A stretch of DNA of 64,000 bases from Mycobacterium sp. URHD0025 (lineage in GTDB: Bacteria > Actinomycetota > Actinomycetes > Mycobacteriales > Mycobacteriaceae): the NCBI RefSeq assembly GCF_000426065.1, contig NZ_AUEQ01000007.1:248001-312000 (forward strand), in the 5' to 3' direction. Below are positions 34,247 to 42,767 of this stretch, in pieces (position 1 is the stretch's first letter; the number at the start of each line of letters is the position of its first letter). The notes under the pieces were generated by a model. That model did not search any database. It was not told the DNA's origin and worked only from the letters and a program-made list of their open reading frames with translations. A program made the position numbers and the translations under genes.

Positions 34247-34252
34247 TATTCT
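34247..34252 (+). promoter_or_regulatory. -10 hexamer of leaderless secG promoter
   Basis: TATTCT, 7 nt before ATG 34260. It suggests secG has its own leaderless promoter in addition to read-through from tpiA. Confidence 0.5.
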
Positions 34253-34259
34253 TTCACCC

Positions 34260-34493
34260 ATGGAATTGGCTCTGCAGATCACTCTGGTCGTGACCAGCGT
34301 GCTGGTCGTGCTCTTGGTCCTGCTGCATCGTGCCAAAGGTGGTGGTCTGTCCACCCTGTTCGGTGGCGGTGTCCAGTCCAGCCTGTCCGGCTCCACGGTG
34401 GTCGAGAAGAACCTCGACCGGCTGACGCTGTTCGTGACCGGCATCTGGGTGGTATCGATCGTCGGCGTCGCGCTGCTGATCAAGTACAGCTGA
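34260..34493 (+). CDS. secG: Preprotein translocase subunit SecG
   Basis: 77 residues with two membrane helices (about 3-22 and 55-74) separated by the conserved RAKGGGLSTLFGGG loop. It is the accessory subunit of the SecYEG translocon. Its position after tpiA is conserved in mycobacteria. ATG 34260 has no ribosome-binding site but sits 7 nt after TATTCT. Confidence 0.94.
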   Translation: MELALQITLVVTSVLVVLLVLLHRAKGGGLSTLFGGGVQSSLSGSTVVEKNLDRLTLFVTGIWVVSIVGVALLIKYS

Positions 34494-34523
34494 TCGGTAG
34501 CCCGCGTCCGTCAAGGAACCAAC

Positions 34524-34559
34524 GAAAGCCGCCCCGGTATCACTACCGGGGCGGCTTTC
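34524..34559. terminator. Bidirectional hairpin between secG and deoC
   Basis: A perfect 16-bp stem (arms 34524-34539 and 34544-34559, beginning GAAAGCCGCCCCGG) closed by TCAC. It lies between the convergent secG and deoC stops and would end both transcripts. It has only a short T-rich flank, as usual in mycobacteria. Confidence 0.9.
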
Positions 34560-34584
34560 ATTTGGGCTGGCGGGCAGCAGCGTG

Positions 34585-35277
34585 TCAGTAACCCGCTACT
34601 GCCTCGGGCCCGGCTGAGCTGAGCAGTGCGCGTGAGCCGGACACTCCCAGCCGTGTCGCTCCCGCCGCGATCATGGCCCGGGCCTGCTCAAGAGTGCGCA
34701 CACCGCCGGATGCCTTCACCGCCAGACCGCTGTCGTGAACCGTGCGGTGCATCAGCTCGACCGCATGCACCGTCGCCCCACCGGAGGGGTGGAAACCGGT
34801 GGAGGTTTTGACGAAGTCGGCGTCCGCCGCCACCGCGGCCCGGCACGCCCCGACGATCTCCTGGTCGGTCAACGCGGCCGATTCGATGATCACCTTCAGC
34901 ACCGTCGGTGCGGGCGCGGCGGCGCGGACGGCAGCGATGTCGGCTGCGACGCAGTCGAAGTCGCCTGCCTTGGCCGCCCCGATGTCGATCACCATGTCGA
35001 TCTCGTCAGCGCCGTGGCGCACCGCTTCGGCTGCCTCGGCGGCTTTCACGGCTGAGCTGTGCTTGCCGCTCGGAAAGCCACACACGGCAGCGACTTTGAG
35101 ATTCGAGCCGGCAGGGATGCTGACGGGCAGCATCGAAGGCGACACGCATACCGAATAGGTGCCCAGCTCGATTGCGTCGGCGATGAGAGATTCGACGTCG
35201 GCGGCGGTGGCCTCGGGTTTCAGCAGGGTGTGGTCGATCATCGCGGCGGCTTCAGCGGGTGTCGCTGGCGTGGTCAT
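34585..35277 (-). CDS. deoC: Deoxyribose-phosphate aldolase
   Basis: A 230-residue class I aldolase cleaving 2-deoxyribose 5-phosphate to glyceraldehyde 3-phosphate and acetaldehyde. The Schiff-base Lys is in DFVKTSTGF near residue 154, with VKASGGVRT as the second conserved Lys region. ATG 35277 is 33 bp downstream of the permease gene on the same strand with a GGAAGG site, so it is the last gene of the sugar operon. Its presence suggests the operon handles deoxy sugars, or that an aldolase step follows phosphorylation. Confidence 0.93.
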   Translation of the reverse strand: MTTPATPAEAAAMIDHTLLKPEATAADVESLIADAIELGTYSVCVSPSMLPVSIPAGSNLKVAAVCGFPSGKHSSAVKAAEAAEAVRHGADEIDMVIDIGAAKAGDFDCVAADIAAVRAAAPAPTVLKVIIESAALTDQEIVGACRAAVAADADFVKTSTGFHPSGGATVHAVELMHRTVHDSGLAVKASGGVRTLEQARAMIAAGATRLGVSGSRALLSSAGPEAVAGY

Positions 35278-35310
35278 CGAATTCGGAACCTTCCGTTGTG
35301 ACTTGGGGTT

Positions 35311-36318
35311 TCAGGCAGTCTTGGTCTGGCGGTCGAGCAGATAGTTCATGATCAACGCCGCGATCAGGATCAGTCCGGTCACCAGCATCTGGAAGAACGA
35401 ACTCAAGCCCAGCAGGTTGAACAGGTTGCGCAGCACCGACAGCAGCAGCACGGCGATGAAAGTGCCCATCACACCGCCCTTTCCGCCGAAGAGGCTGGTA
35501 CCACCGAGCACCACCGCGGCGATGGCGTCCAGTTCCAGGCCGGTGTGCGCGGTGGGCTGGCCGATGGTCAGCCGGGCGGTGAGCAGAACGCCGGACAGCG
35601 CGGCCAGCCCGCCACAGATCACATATGCCGCGGTGGTGATGCGCTGCACCGGCAGCCCCGACAACCGGGCGGCTTTGGCATTGCTGCCGACCGCGTAGAT
35701 GTGTTCGCCGAATGTGGTGCGGCGCAACACAAGGCCCACGACGAGCGTGGTGGCCACGAAGATCAGTCCGACTACAGGAATGCCGGCGACCGCTCCGGCG
35801 CCCAGAAACCGCAGACCCACCGGGATTTCGGCGGTGGTGGGGGTGCCGTTGGTGGTCAGAAAGGTAAGCCCGCGGATGCTCTGCATCCCGGCCAGCGTCA
35901 CCATGAACGCCGGAAGCGCCAGATACGAGCTCAAACCGCCCATGACCCCGCCGAGCACCAGCCCGCTCAGGATGGCCAGCACCATGGCTACCGGCCAGGC
36001 GATTCCCAGGCCGATCAGGATCGCCACCAGCATTCCGGACAACGCCGCGACGCTGCCCACCGAGAGATCGATCCCGGAGGTGAGAATCACCACCGTCATC
36101 CCGATCGCGACGATGCCGGTGAGGCTGGACTGCTGCAGCAGGTTCGCCAGGTTTTGCGAGGAGAGGAACTGCGGCGCGGTCACGGCGGCCACCACGAACA
36201 GTGCCACGAAGATGAACAGCAGATTGAACCGCACGATGATGTTCTGTCGACGCGTGCGCACCGTACCGGCCGGGGCCGATGGTGCCGGCCGGGCCGGTTC
36301 CTGCAATAGGTCAGTCAT
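35311..36318 (-). CDS. Sugar ABC transporter permease (RbsC type)
   Basis: A 335-residue inner-membrane permease of the ribose/xylose/AI-2 branch with about ten helices. Family segments are LTSGIDLSVGSV near residue 75, a conserved Gly-rich EAARLSGLPV-like loop (NAKAARLSGLPV) and GGTSLFGGKGGVMGT. It overlaps the end of the ATPase gene by 8 bp. A single permease gene implies a homodimer. Substrate specificity comes from the binding protein at 41586. Confidence 0.92.
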   Translation of the reverse strand: MTDLLQEPARPAPSAPAGTVRTRRQNIIVRFNLLFIFVALFVVAAVTAPQFLSSQNLANLLQQSSLTGIVAIGMTVVILTSGIDLSVGSVAALSGMLVAILIGLGIAWPVAMVLAILSGLVLGGVMGGLSSYLALPAFMVTLAGMQSIRGLTFLTTNGTPTTAEIPVGLRFLGAGAVAGIPVVGLIFVATTLVVGLVLRRTTFGEHIYAVGSNAKAARLSGLPVQRITTAAYVICGGLAALSGVLLTARLTIGQPTAHTGLELDAIAAVVLGGTSLFGGKGGVMGTFIAVLLLSVLRNLFNLLGLSSFFQMLVTGLILIAALIMNYLLDRQTKTA

Positions 36319-37858
36319 TGTCGGTTCTTCCTGTGACTACGCAGCGGGAGATGTCCGCCGCCGATGTGGTTCTCGGGTCGAACACCGCGACGTTCTTGCC
36401 TTCGTGCATGACCCAGATCTGGTCGCAGTTCTGGGTCAGTTCGCTCATCTCGCTGGATGCCATCAGCACACCCACCCCGGATTCGGCGAGCGCCTGAACC
36501 TGTTCGAACAGATCGTCTTTCGCGCCCACGTCCAACCCCCGAGTGGGCTCATCGAGCAACAGCAGGTCGATCCCGCGGGCCATCCACTTGGCCAGCACCA
36601 CCTTCTGTTGGTTGCCGCCCGAGAGCTGGCCGACGGGTTGATCGACGCTGGAGAACTTCACGCCAAGGCGCTGCAACGCAGGCATGCACAACCGGCCGGC
36701 GGCTTTCATCGGGTTGAGACTGAACGGCGCCAACGCCGCGATCCCGGCGTTGCGCAGGATCGACTGTTCCAGGAACAACCCCTGGCTCTTTCGGTCCTCG
36801 GGGACCAGGCCGATCCCGGCCCGGACCGCGCCCCGCGGCGTCAGCCGGGTGATCACGGAACCGGCCAGGCTGACGTCGAGCTCAGCGACTCTGTCGCCGA
36901 ACAAGGTGGCCAGCAGCGTGGAACGGCCCGCGCCGCCCAACCCCGCGAGCCCGATGATCTGGCCACGCTCGACGGTGATGCCCGATACGTCGATCACGCC
37001 GGCGATCGCGGCGCGGCGGATCTCCAGGAGCGCGGCTCTTTCTCCGTCGGGACGGGGCCTGCGGGGGGATTGAGGGCGCAGGGCGCGACCGATCATGGCT
37101 TCGACCAGTTCGTCCTTGGTCACCGTCGCGACGTCGAACACGCCGACGGTGGCCCCGTCGCGCATGACGGTGGCCCGGTCACCGATCGCCTTCACCTCGT
37201 CGAGCCGGTGCGAAATGTAGATCACCGATCTGCCCGTGGCGACGAGTTCACGGATGACGCGAAACACCTCGGCGAGGTCGTGATCGGTGAGCGTCGCGCT
37301 GGGCTCGTCCATCACGATGATGCGGGCATCGGTGGTGAGCGCCTTGGCGATTGCGGTGAGCTGCTGATCGGACACCGAGAGGTCGGCGACCACGTCCGAC
37401 GGCGCGAAACGGCCACCGACCCTGGCGATCGCCTGGGCCGCCAGGCGATCCCGCTCCCGGCGGGCGATGATCAGGCCGCGCATCGGTTCGTGGCCCAGGA
37501 ACAGATTCTGCGCCACGGTCATGTCCGGGACCAGATCCAGTTCCTGGTAGATGGTGCTGATCCCGGCGCGGACGCCTCCGATGGGGGAGTTGAACGAGAC
37601 TTCCTCGCCGTCCAGGGCGATCGTGCCGGAGTCCGGTGTGTAGAAACCGGAGAGGATCTTCATCAGAGTGCTCTTGCCCGCGCCGTTTTCGCCCAGAAGG
37701 CAGTGCACCTCGCCGCGGGCGACCTCCAGCGTGGCGCCGGCACAGGCTCTGGTGCCGGGGAAGGTCTTCACGATGGCCTGCATGCGCAGTGCCGGTACCG
37801 GCTCAGCCTTCACGGGTTCGTTCGGGAGTGTCGTTTCTGCGTGGTGACTAGGTGTCAT
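36311..37858 (-). CDS. Sugar ABC transporter ATPase with two nucleotide-binding domains (RbsA type)
   Basis: A 515-residue double ATPase. The first domain has Walker A GENGAGKST near residue 58 and Walker B RIIVMDEPSA. The second has GLGGAGRST (K replaced by R, as usual in RbsA second domains), signature LSGGNQQKVV and LLLLDEPTRGLD. It energises uptake with the RbsC-like permease. ATG 37858 overlaps the regulator gene by 11 bp. A short leader (about 1-25) precedes the first domain. Confidence 0.93.
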   Translation of the reverse strand: MTPSHHAETTLPNEPVKAEPVPALRMQAIVKTFPGTRACAGATLEVARGEVHCLLGENGAGKSTLMKILSGFYTPDSGTIALDGEEVSFNSPIGGVRAGISTIYQELDLVPDMTVAQNLFLGHEPMRGLIIARRERDRLAAQAIARVGGRFAPSDVVADLSVSDQQLTAIAKALTTDARIIVMDEPSATLTDHDLAEVFRVIRELVATGRSVIYISHRLDEVKAIGDRATVMRDGATVGVFDVATVTKDELVEAMIGRALRPQSPRRPRPDGERAALLEIRRAAIAGVIDVSGITVERGQIIGLAGLGGAGRSTLLATLFGDRVAELDVSLAGSVITRLTPRGAVRAGIGLVPEDRKSQGLFLEQSILRNAGIAALAPFSLNPMKAAGRLCMPALQRLGVKFSSVDQPVGQLSGGNQQKVVLAKWMARGIDLLLLDEPTRGLDVGAKDDLFEQVQALAESGVGVLMASSEMSELTQNCDQIWVMHEGKNVAVFDPRTTSAADISRCVVTGRTDND

Positions 37859-38810
37859 GTCGGTGCTCCAGTACCGCCTGTGCCGTGGGCTCGTCGGTGA
37901 TCAGGACCGAGCACATATCGCTGCTCAGGGCGCCGATGACGACCGGCACTTTGCCCGGCCCGGCGGCCACCGCAATGGCGCAGTTGGCGTTCTTGACATC
38001 GTCGAGGCTCAGACCCACTGTCCGCCTGTCGATGTCGGGATAGGCGACCTCGCCCTTCGCGGTGATGTAGTGGGCGAGGATGTCTCCGCAGGCTCCGGCC
38101 GATTCGAGTTGAGCGAGTTCGGCCGGGGTGACGGCACCGGATTCGACGAGTACCGACGTCGGACCCAGCGCGCCCAGCGAGAACAGGATGGCGTCTGCCT
38201 GGCGGGCACGGGACAACACATCCTCGACGAATCCCTCGGCGTACAGCGCATCTCGGGTTTCGATTCGTTCGACGATCGCCGGTACGGGCAATAGCGTGGC
38301 CTGACCGTTGCCACTGTGGGCGATGCTGGTCACGATGTTGGCGGCTTTGGTCGGATGTACGGACCGGCTCACCCCACCGTTGATCTGGATGACCTCGATC
38401 CCGTTTGTCCATCCGACCGGCAGTACTGCCGCGATCTGCTGCAGCGTGTTGCCCCAAGAAACGCCGAGGGTGGTGATCCACGACGAATTCGACTTGAGGT
38501 AGTTCGCGGCCGCGGCGGCGATGTGCTCGCCGGCTGGCTCGATGGTGTCCGGACCGGGCACCACGACGCATTCGCGGAGGCTGAACCGGTTACGCATCTC
38601 CGTTTCGAGATCGACCCGACGTGCCTGGGGGTGAACGATTTTGATCTGCACCAGGCCTACGCCGCGAGCCTCGTCGAGTAGGCGTCCGACCTTCCACCGG
38701 GTCAGGTGGAGTTCGGATCCGATGTCTTCCTGGGTGCGGCCCTGCTCGTAATAGCACTGCGCGACATACAGCAGCAGGTCGGTATGGCTCCGGTCGGCAG
38801 TGGCACTCAC
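37848..38810 (-). CDS. SorC/DeoR-type sugar-binding transcriptional regulator
   Basis: A 320-residue regulator: N-terminal helix-turn-helix (VAQCYYEQGRTQEDIGSELHLTRWKVGRLL, about 15-45) and a C-terminal sugar-phosphate-binding domain with VSWGNTLQQIA, INGGVSRS and LFSLGALGPTSVLVESG. These regulators respond to phosphorylated sugars. GTG 38810 is chosen because it overlaps the stop of the third repeat mini-ORF (GTGA) and fits the family N-terminus; the ORF extension to 38834 reads into repeat DNA. It lies inside the operon it probably controls, via palindromes at 42662-42689. Confidence 0.9.
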   Translation of the reverse strand: MSATADRSHTDLLLYVAQCYYEQGRTQEDIGSELHLTRWKVGRLLDEARGVGLVQIKIVHPQARRVDLETEMRNRFSLRECVVVPGPDTIEPAGEHIAAAAANYLKSNSSWITTLGVSWGNTLQQIAAVLPVGWTNGIEVIQINGGVSRSVHPTKAANIVTSIAHSGNGQATLLPVPAIVERIETRDALYAEGFVEDVLSRARQADAILFSLGALGPTSVLVESGAVTPAELAQLESAGACGDILAHYITAKGEVAYPDIDRRTVGLSLDDVKNANCAIAVAAGPGKVPVVIGALSSDMCSVLITDEPTAQAVLEHRHDT

Positions 38811-38906
38811 CGTGTTCGTCCGTTCTTCGCGCAAGCGCTCATCGTGTTCGTCCGTTCTTCGCGCAAGCGCTCATCGTGTTCGTCCGTTCTTCGCGCAAGC
38901 GCTCAT
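38811..38906 (-). repeat. 32-bp tandem element, three perfect copies, encoding chained MSACAK mini-ORFs (array 2)
   Basis: Copies at 38811-38842, 38843-38874 and 38875-38906 fill the whole space between the kinase stop and the regulator start. On the minus strand, the kinase stop and mini-ORF A share one base (TGATG). Mini-ORFs A (38871-38906), B (38839-38874) and C (38807-38842) all encode MSACAKNGRTR. They overlap each other by ATGA, and C overlaps the regulator's GTG by GTGA. Each copy carries a GGA stretch 8 nt before the next ATG. The core ATGAGCGCTTGCGCGAAGA is shared with 13295-13356. No spacers, so not CRISPR. Confidence 0.9.
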
Positions 38907-40465
38907 CACCGCACCACCCGGAACGGTCCACGAGCCCCCGCCACAGGTCCGGAGTCACCTTCGACGGTGTCGCACATGATCGGGCGCAGCGCGGCGGTCA
39001 ACCGCTGATAGTCGGCAAAGGTCTGCTCGTACACGGCGATCCGTTTCGGGTCGGGTTCCAGTGGCCGCACGCGCGGCGCGAACAGCCGCGAACCGGCGGC
39101 CAGGCTGGGAACGATCCCGGCGGCGGTCGCCGCGATCACGGCGCAGGCCCGCAGGGTCAGGTTCTCGCCGATCACCAACTCGGCGGGCCGTCCGAGTACG
39201 TCGGTCGTGACCTGCTGCCACAACGGGTTCCGTTCGATTCCACCGGAGAACACCAGGCGCGTACACGGCACACCGGATCGTTCGAACGAGTCGATGACGC
39301 TGCGGGTCCCGCAGGCGACTGCTTCGACCATCGCCCGGTACAGTTCGGCCTTCGTGGTGCCGAGAGTCAGCCCGACCACCGCTCCACGCAGCCGTGCTTC
39401 GCGGTGCGGTGTGCGGTTGCCCATGAAGTAGTCCAAGGCCCGCAGACCGTGCGACGCCGGGTCGACGGCGGTGGCTTGGTCGATCAGCGCCGGCAGTTCG
39501 TCACGCGGTACCCCCATGATGGATTCGCCGGTCCATTTCAGTACCGAACCGCTGGTCACCTGCCCGCCCTCGACCAGCCACTTGTTGTGGGTCAACGCAT
39601 TCGGGTACGGCCCCCACACCTCGTTGGAGGTGGTCGGCGTGTCCACCTCGGTGACGACGGCAGACGACGTGCCGGACACGATCGACACCAGCCCGTCCGT
39701 TCTGCCTCCGCAGGCCAGTAGGGACACGTGTGCGTCGATGCCGCCCACCGCTACGACCGGTCTGTGCTCGATGCCGAGATCGGCTGCGGCGCCGTCGGTG
39801 AGGGTGCCGGCCACACCTCCGACGGCGACGATCTCGTCCGGCAGTTTGGCGATGAGATCGTCCATGCCCAGTGCGGCATACAGTTCGGTGGGGAAGCGGC
39901 CGACGAGGGCGTCGTAGTTGTACTTGCAGACCGCGTTCATCTGCGATCCGACCCATCGTCCGGTCAGCCGGAATGTGAGGTAGTCGACGGCTTCGACGAT
40001 CCGTGCGGCCGACCGGTACGCGTCGGGGTCATGTTTCTTGAGCCACATTGCCTTTGGCAGTAGCCATTCGGCGGCATCGGATCCTCCGGACCAGTCGAGG
40101 ATCGGATGTTGCGGACTCAGCTGCGCGGTGCGCTCCGATTCCGCGGCGCCGCGACCGTCCATCCACAAGATCGCCGGGCGCAACGGCGTACCCGCCGCAT
40201 CGACCACCGCCACCGTCGAGGCCGTGGTCGACGCAGCGATCGAGATGACCCGCCCGGCCGCCCGGCACGGTTCGCTGTCGAGCAACTGACGAGTCGCGGC
40301 GCTGATCGCGGCCCACCAGTCCCGCGGGTCCTGCTCGGCCCACCCGGGCCTCGGGTGGTGCGTCGAGTACGGCCGATGGGCGGTGCCCAGCGCGGTGCCG
40401 TCCTCGGTGAAGGCACCGATGCGGGCGCCTTCGGTGCCGAGGTCGATCGTCAGGAGGATTCCCAT
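38906..40465 (-). CDS. FGGY-family carbohydrate kinase, ribulokinase-like
   Basis: A 519-residue sugar kinase with the two FGGY actin-like ATPase domains: LTIDLGTEGARIGAF at the N-terminus, the WMDGRG substrate region, VDYLTFRLTGRWVGS and a CKYNYD segment resembling D-ribulokinases, GGIDAHVSLLACGG, and the second-domain FSGGIERNPLWQQ. It would phosphorylate a ketose such as ribulose or xylulose; the exact substrate is not determined. It starts 3 bp after the dehydrogenase gene. The stop overlaps the first mini-ORF of a triple 32-bp repeat. Confidence 0.88.
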   Translation of the reverse strand: MGILLTIDLGTEGARIGAFTEDGTALGTAHRPYSTHHPRPGWAEQDPRDWWAAISAATRQLLDSEPCRAAGRVISIAASTTASTVAVVDAAGTPLRPAILWMDGRGAAESERTAQLSPQHPILDWSGGSDAAEWLLPKAMWLKKHDPDAYRSAARIVEAVDYLTFRLTGRWVGSQMNAVCKYNYDALVGRFPTELYAALGMDDLIAKLPDEIVAVGGVAGTLTDGAAADLGIEHRPVVAVGGIDAHVSLLACGGRTDGLVSIVSGTSSAVVTEVDTPTTSNEVWGPYPNALTHNKWLVEGGQVTSGSVLKWTGESIMGVPRDELPALIDQATAVDPASHGLRALDYFMGNRTPHREARLRGAVVGLTLGTTKAELYRAMVEAVACGTRSVIDSFERSGVPCTRLVFSGGIERNPLWQQVTTDVLGRPAELVIGENLTLRACAVIAATAAGIVPSLAAGSRLFAPRVRPLEPDPKRIAVYEQTFADYQRLTAALRPIMCDTVEGDSGPVAGARGPFRVVR

Positions 40466-40468
40466 GGT

Positions 40469-41560
40469 TCAGTCCTTGTTGGGCAGGAACAGCACCTTGG
40501 ACGAGAAGATCGCCCGGTCCCCGAGCTGCTGCATCATCCCGGGCAGGTCCGACAGCGGCAGTTCATGAGTGATCATGAACTCCCACTTGAGTTTTCCTTC
40601 GGCCATCATCGCAGCGGCGGTGCGCCACTCATCGCCGGGGAACGGCGCCGAGAACGAATTCCACGACCCGTGCAGGCTGGTCTCCAGCCGCATGAACTTG
40701 TTGAAGGTGTCCTTGTCCAATGTCACCGGCGCGTGCGGGATGCCCACGAAGACCGCGTGTCCGTGCGGGCCGGTCAGGTTCGCCGCCATATCGGCGGTGG
40801 CCGGCACCCCGGCCGATTCCAGGACGATGTCGAAACCTCGTCCACCGAGGGCGCGGGCTTCCTCGACGCCCTGTACCGCATGAGTGGCTCCGGCCTCGCG
40901 GGCCATCGCGGCCTTCTCCTCGCTGAGGTCGACGGCCACGATCTGACCGGCGCCGTGCAGCTTGGCCCATTGCACGGCGAACAGCCCGATCGGCCCGGCA
41001 CCGATGACCAGGACGCGGTGTCCGGCCCGCAGGTTGGTCTTCCACAGCCCGTGCAGGGCGATCGCGGCCGGGTCCAGCATGGCGGCGGCGCGGGGGTCGA
41101 TGCCCGCGGGCAGCTTCAGCAGGTTGCCCGCCGGGCTGACCACGTACTGCGCGTAGGCGCCGTCGGACCTGCTGCCGAAGTAGTCGTAGTTCTCGCAGAG
41201 TCCGAACGCGCCCTTGGCGCAGAATTCGCAGCTGCGGCAGGGGATCAGCGGTGGCACCGATACCAGTTCGCCCACGTCGAACCCGTCGACACCGTCGCCG
41301 AGTTCGGTGACCCAGCCGGAGAACTCGTGCCCGCAGATGATGGGCATGACGTATCCGCCGTTGCGCAGCATCCGCGGGATGTCGGAGCCACACACTCCGC
41401 ATGCGGCCACCTTGAGAAGCACTTCGCCCGGTCCCGGTTTGGGTACCGGTGCCTGTTCGACCCGGATGTCCCCGGGGGCGTACATCACCGCCGCGGTCAT
41501 CGTCGCGGGCGGGGTCGGTGGTACCGACAGACTCACCGGGGCAGGTGCCTGGGTTGTCAT
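40469..41560 (-). CDS. Zinc-dependent polyol dehydrogenase (GatD/sorbitol dehydrogenase-like)
   Basis: A 363-residue medium-chain dehydrogenase. Catalytic zinc residues are in CGVCGSDIPR and CGHEFSG, with four structural-zinc Cys in CRSCEFCAKGAFGLC near residue 115. The Rossmann motif GAGPIGLFAVQWAK is near 180 and the Asp in VAVDLSEEK suggests NAD preference. The CGSDIPR signature resembles galactitol-1-phosphate and polyol dehydrogenases. Between the binding-protein and kinase genes, it most likely oxidises the imported polyol to a ketose that the FGGY kinase phosphorylates. Confidence 0.87.
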   Translation of the reverse strand: MTTQAPAPVSLSVPPTPPATMTAAVMYAPGDIRVEQAPVPKPGPGEVLLKVAACGVCGSDIPRMLRNGGYVMPIICGHEFSGWVTELGDGVDGFDVGELVSVPPLIPCRSCEFCAKGAFGLCENYDYFGSRSDGAYAQYVVSPAGNLLKLPAGIDPRAAAMLDPAAIALHGLWKTNLRAGHRVLVIGAGPIGLFAVQWAKLHGAGQIVAVDLSEEKAAMAREAGATHAVQGVEEARALGGRGFDIVLESAGVPATADMAANLTGPHGHAVFVGIPHAPVTLDKDTFNKFMRLETSLHGSWNSFSAPFPGDEWRTAAAMMAEGKLKWEFMITHELPLSDLPGMMQQLGDRAIFSSKVLFLPNKD

Positions 41561-41585
41561 TGACCGTGTCTCCTCGTGTGTTGGG

Positions 41586-42572
41586 CTATTTGCCGGCGGC
41601 GAAGGTTGATTCGCCTTCCAGAGCTTGCGCGTTGGACTTGTTCACCAGATCCGTTCCGGCGTCGACGAATTCCGGCACCGACTCGCCTCTGGCGACCTTG
41701 ACCGCGGTCTCCATGGCCAGCCGGCCCTCGGCGTTGGGGTCGTTGAGCGCGGTGGCGATGTACTGGTCGCCGTCGGCGATGGCACGAACCGCCTCCATCA
41801 GGCCGTCGACTCCGAAGACCTTGATGTCGGCGCGGTGGTTCTCGGCGAGAACCTGTAGGGCGCCCAGCGCCATGTCGTCGTTCTGGGCGTAGACGGCCTT
41901 CAGATCTGGGTTGGCCTGCAGCAGGTCCTGCATGGCGGTGACCGCCTTCGACCTGGTGTAGTCGCAGTACGGCCCGTCCACGACGGTGATGCTGGGTTGG
42001 GTCGACACCCCGGCCAGGAATCCGTCCCGGCGATCGCGGGCCACCGCTCCACCCGCGTCGCCCTGGATCTGGATGATCTTGCCGCCGGACGGCCCGAGGG
42101 CGTCGGCGGCCGCCTTACCGACCAGCTCGCCCATGGCCTTGTTGTCGCGCCCGACGAATGACGCGGCGCCCTTTTCGACCGGGCGATCGACGGTGATCAC
42201 CTTGACACCCGCGGCCTGCGCGGCGGCGAGGGACGGCGTCACGCCCTTCGGGTCGACCGGGTTGATCACCAGCACGTTGACCCCGCGGGTGATCAGATCC
42301 TGGACATCGTTGTTCTGCTTGGTGACGTCGCCGTTGGCGTCGGCGTGGAAGAACTCGTTGCCCTGCGCCTCGGCTTCGGCCTTCGCGGAATCGGTGAGCG
42401 CGACGTAGAACGGGCTCTGTTGGGTTGCCTGGCTGAAACCGATCTTCACCGGCCCGTCGGCCACCGTCTTCGTGCTCTCGGCGCCATTGTCGCCCGGCAC
42501 GGAGCATGCTGCGGAGAGGGCTACTGCCATTGCGGCTCCGAGCGCGATCTTCGAAGCTCTGGTGAATCTCAC
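41586..42572 (-). CDS. Sugar ABC transporter substrate-binding lipoprotein (RbsB type)
   Basis: A 328-residue exported binding protein with lipobox SAAC (Cys23) and a Peripla_BP_4 fold: KIGFSQATQQSPFYVAL, NGDVTKQNNDVQDLITRGVN, VLVINPVDPKG, ITVDRPVEKG, AVYAQNDDMALGAL and VFGVDGL are typical of ribose/galactose-type receptors. GTG 42572 follows a strong GAGGAGGAAC site. First gene of the seven-gene operon, with its promoter and palindromic operators just upstream. The ligand is a pentose, polyol or deoxy sugar by context. Confidence 0.92.
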   Translation of the reverse strand: MRFTRASKIALGAAMAVALSAACSVPGDNGAESTKTVADGPVKIGFSQATQQSPFYVALTDSAKAEAEAQGNEFFHADANGDVTKQNNDVQDLITRGVNVLVINPVDPKGVTPSLAAAQAAGVKVITVDRPVEKGAASFVGRDNKAMGELVGKAAADALGPSGGKIIQIQGDAGGAVARDRRDGFLAGVSTQPSITVVDGPYCDYTRSKAVTAMQDLLQANPDLKAVYAQNDDMALGALQVLAENHRADIKVFGVDGLMEAVRAIADGDQYIATALNDPNAEGRLAMETAVKVARGESVPEFVDAGTDLVNKSNAQALEGESTFAAGK

Positions 42573-42629
42573 TGTTCCTCCTCGGTGTGCGCGCCGGTAG
42601 TCGGAGTGGGGCCGCGCATGACGACCATC

Positions 42630-42659
42630 ACGTTAGGAATGGACATGTGAGCGAGTCAA
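42630..42659 (-). promoter_or_regulatory. Sigma-70-like promoter of the sugar operon
   Basis: On the minus strand TTGACT (42654-42659) and TAACGT (42630-42635) are separated by 18 bp. The start point would be near 42623, leaving a leader of about 50 nt before GTG 42572. Confidence 0.7.
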
Positions 42660-42661
42660 CA

Positions 42662-42671
42662 TATGCGCATA
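42662..42671. promoter_or_regulatory. Palindrome TATGCGCATA upstream of the sugar promoter
   Basis: A perfect 10-bp palindrome directly upstream of the -35 element, 4 bp from the longer palindrome at 42676. Candidate operator half of the SorC-type regulator. Confidence 0.5.
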
Positions 42672-42675
42672 ACTT

Positions 42676-42689
42676 TGCTCATATGAGCA
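42676..42689. promoter_or_regulatory. Palindrome TGCTCATATGAGCA, candidate SorC-type operator
   Basis: A perfect 14-bp palindrome. The half-site TGAGC also occurs alone at 42648-42652 between the -35 and -10. The cluster sits in the divergent region of the sugar operon and ppc, and the regulator encoded in the operon is the natural ligand-responsive partner. Confidence 0.6.
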
Positions 42690-42767
42690 CACGGGTGTGC
42701 GGGCCCGGCCGTCGGTTCGGGCTCAGCTGGCCCTGCAACTCGTCGGTGTCACGCCGATACTGGACGC

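Noticed and set aside
35699..37900. 733-codon open frame on the plus strand opposite the RbsA/RbsC genes
   Set aside because: Shadow of well-defined ABC transporter genes; low-complexity, no domain, no ribosome-binding site.
38811..38906. CRISPR-like array
   Set aside because: The three 32-bp units are contiguous, with no spacers and no cas genes; it is a tandem repeat.
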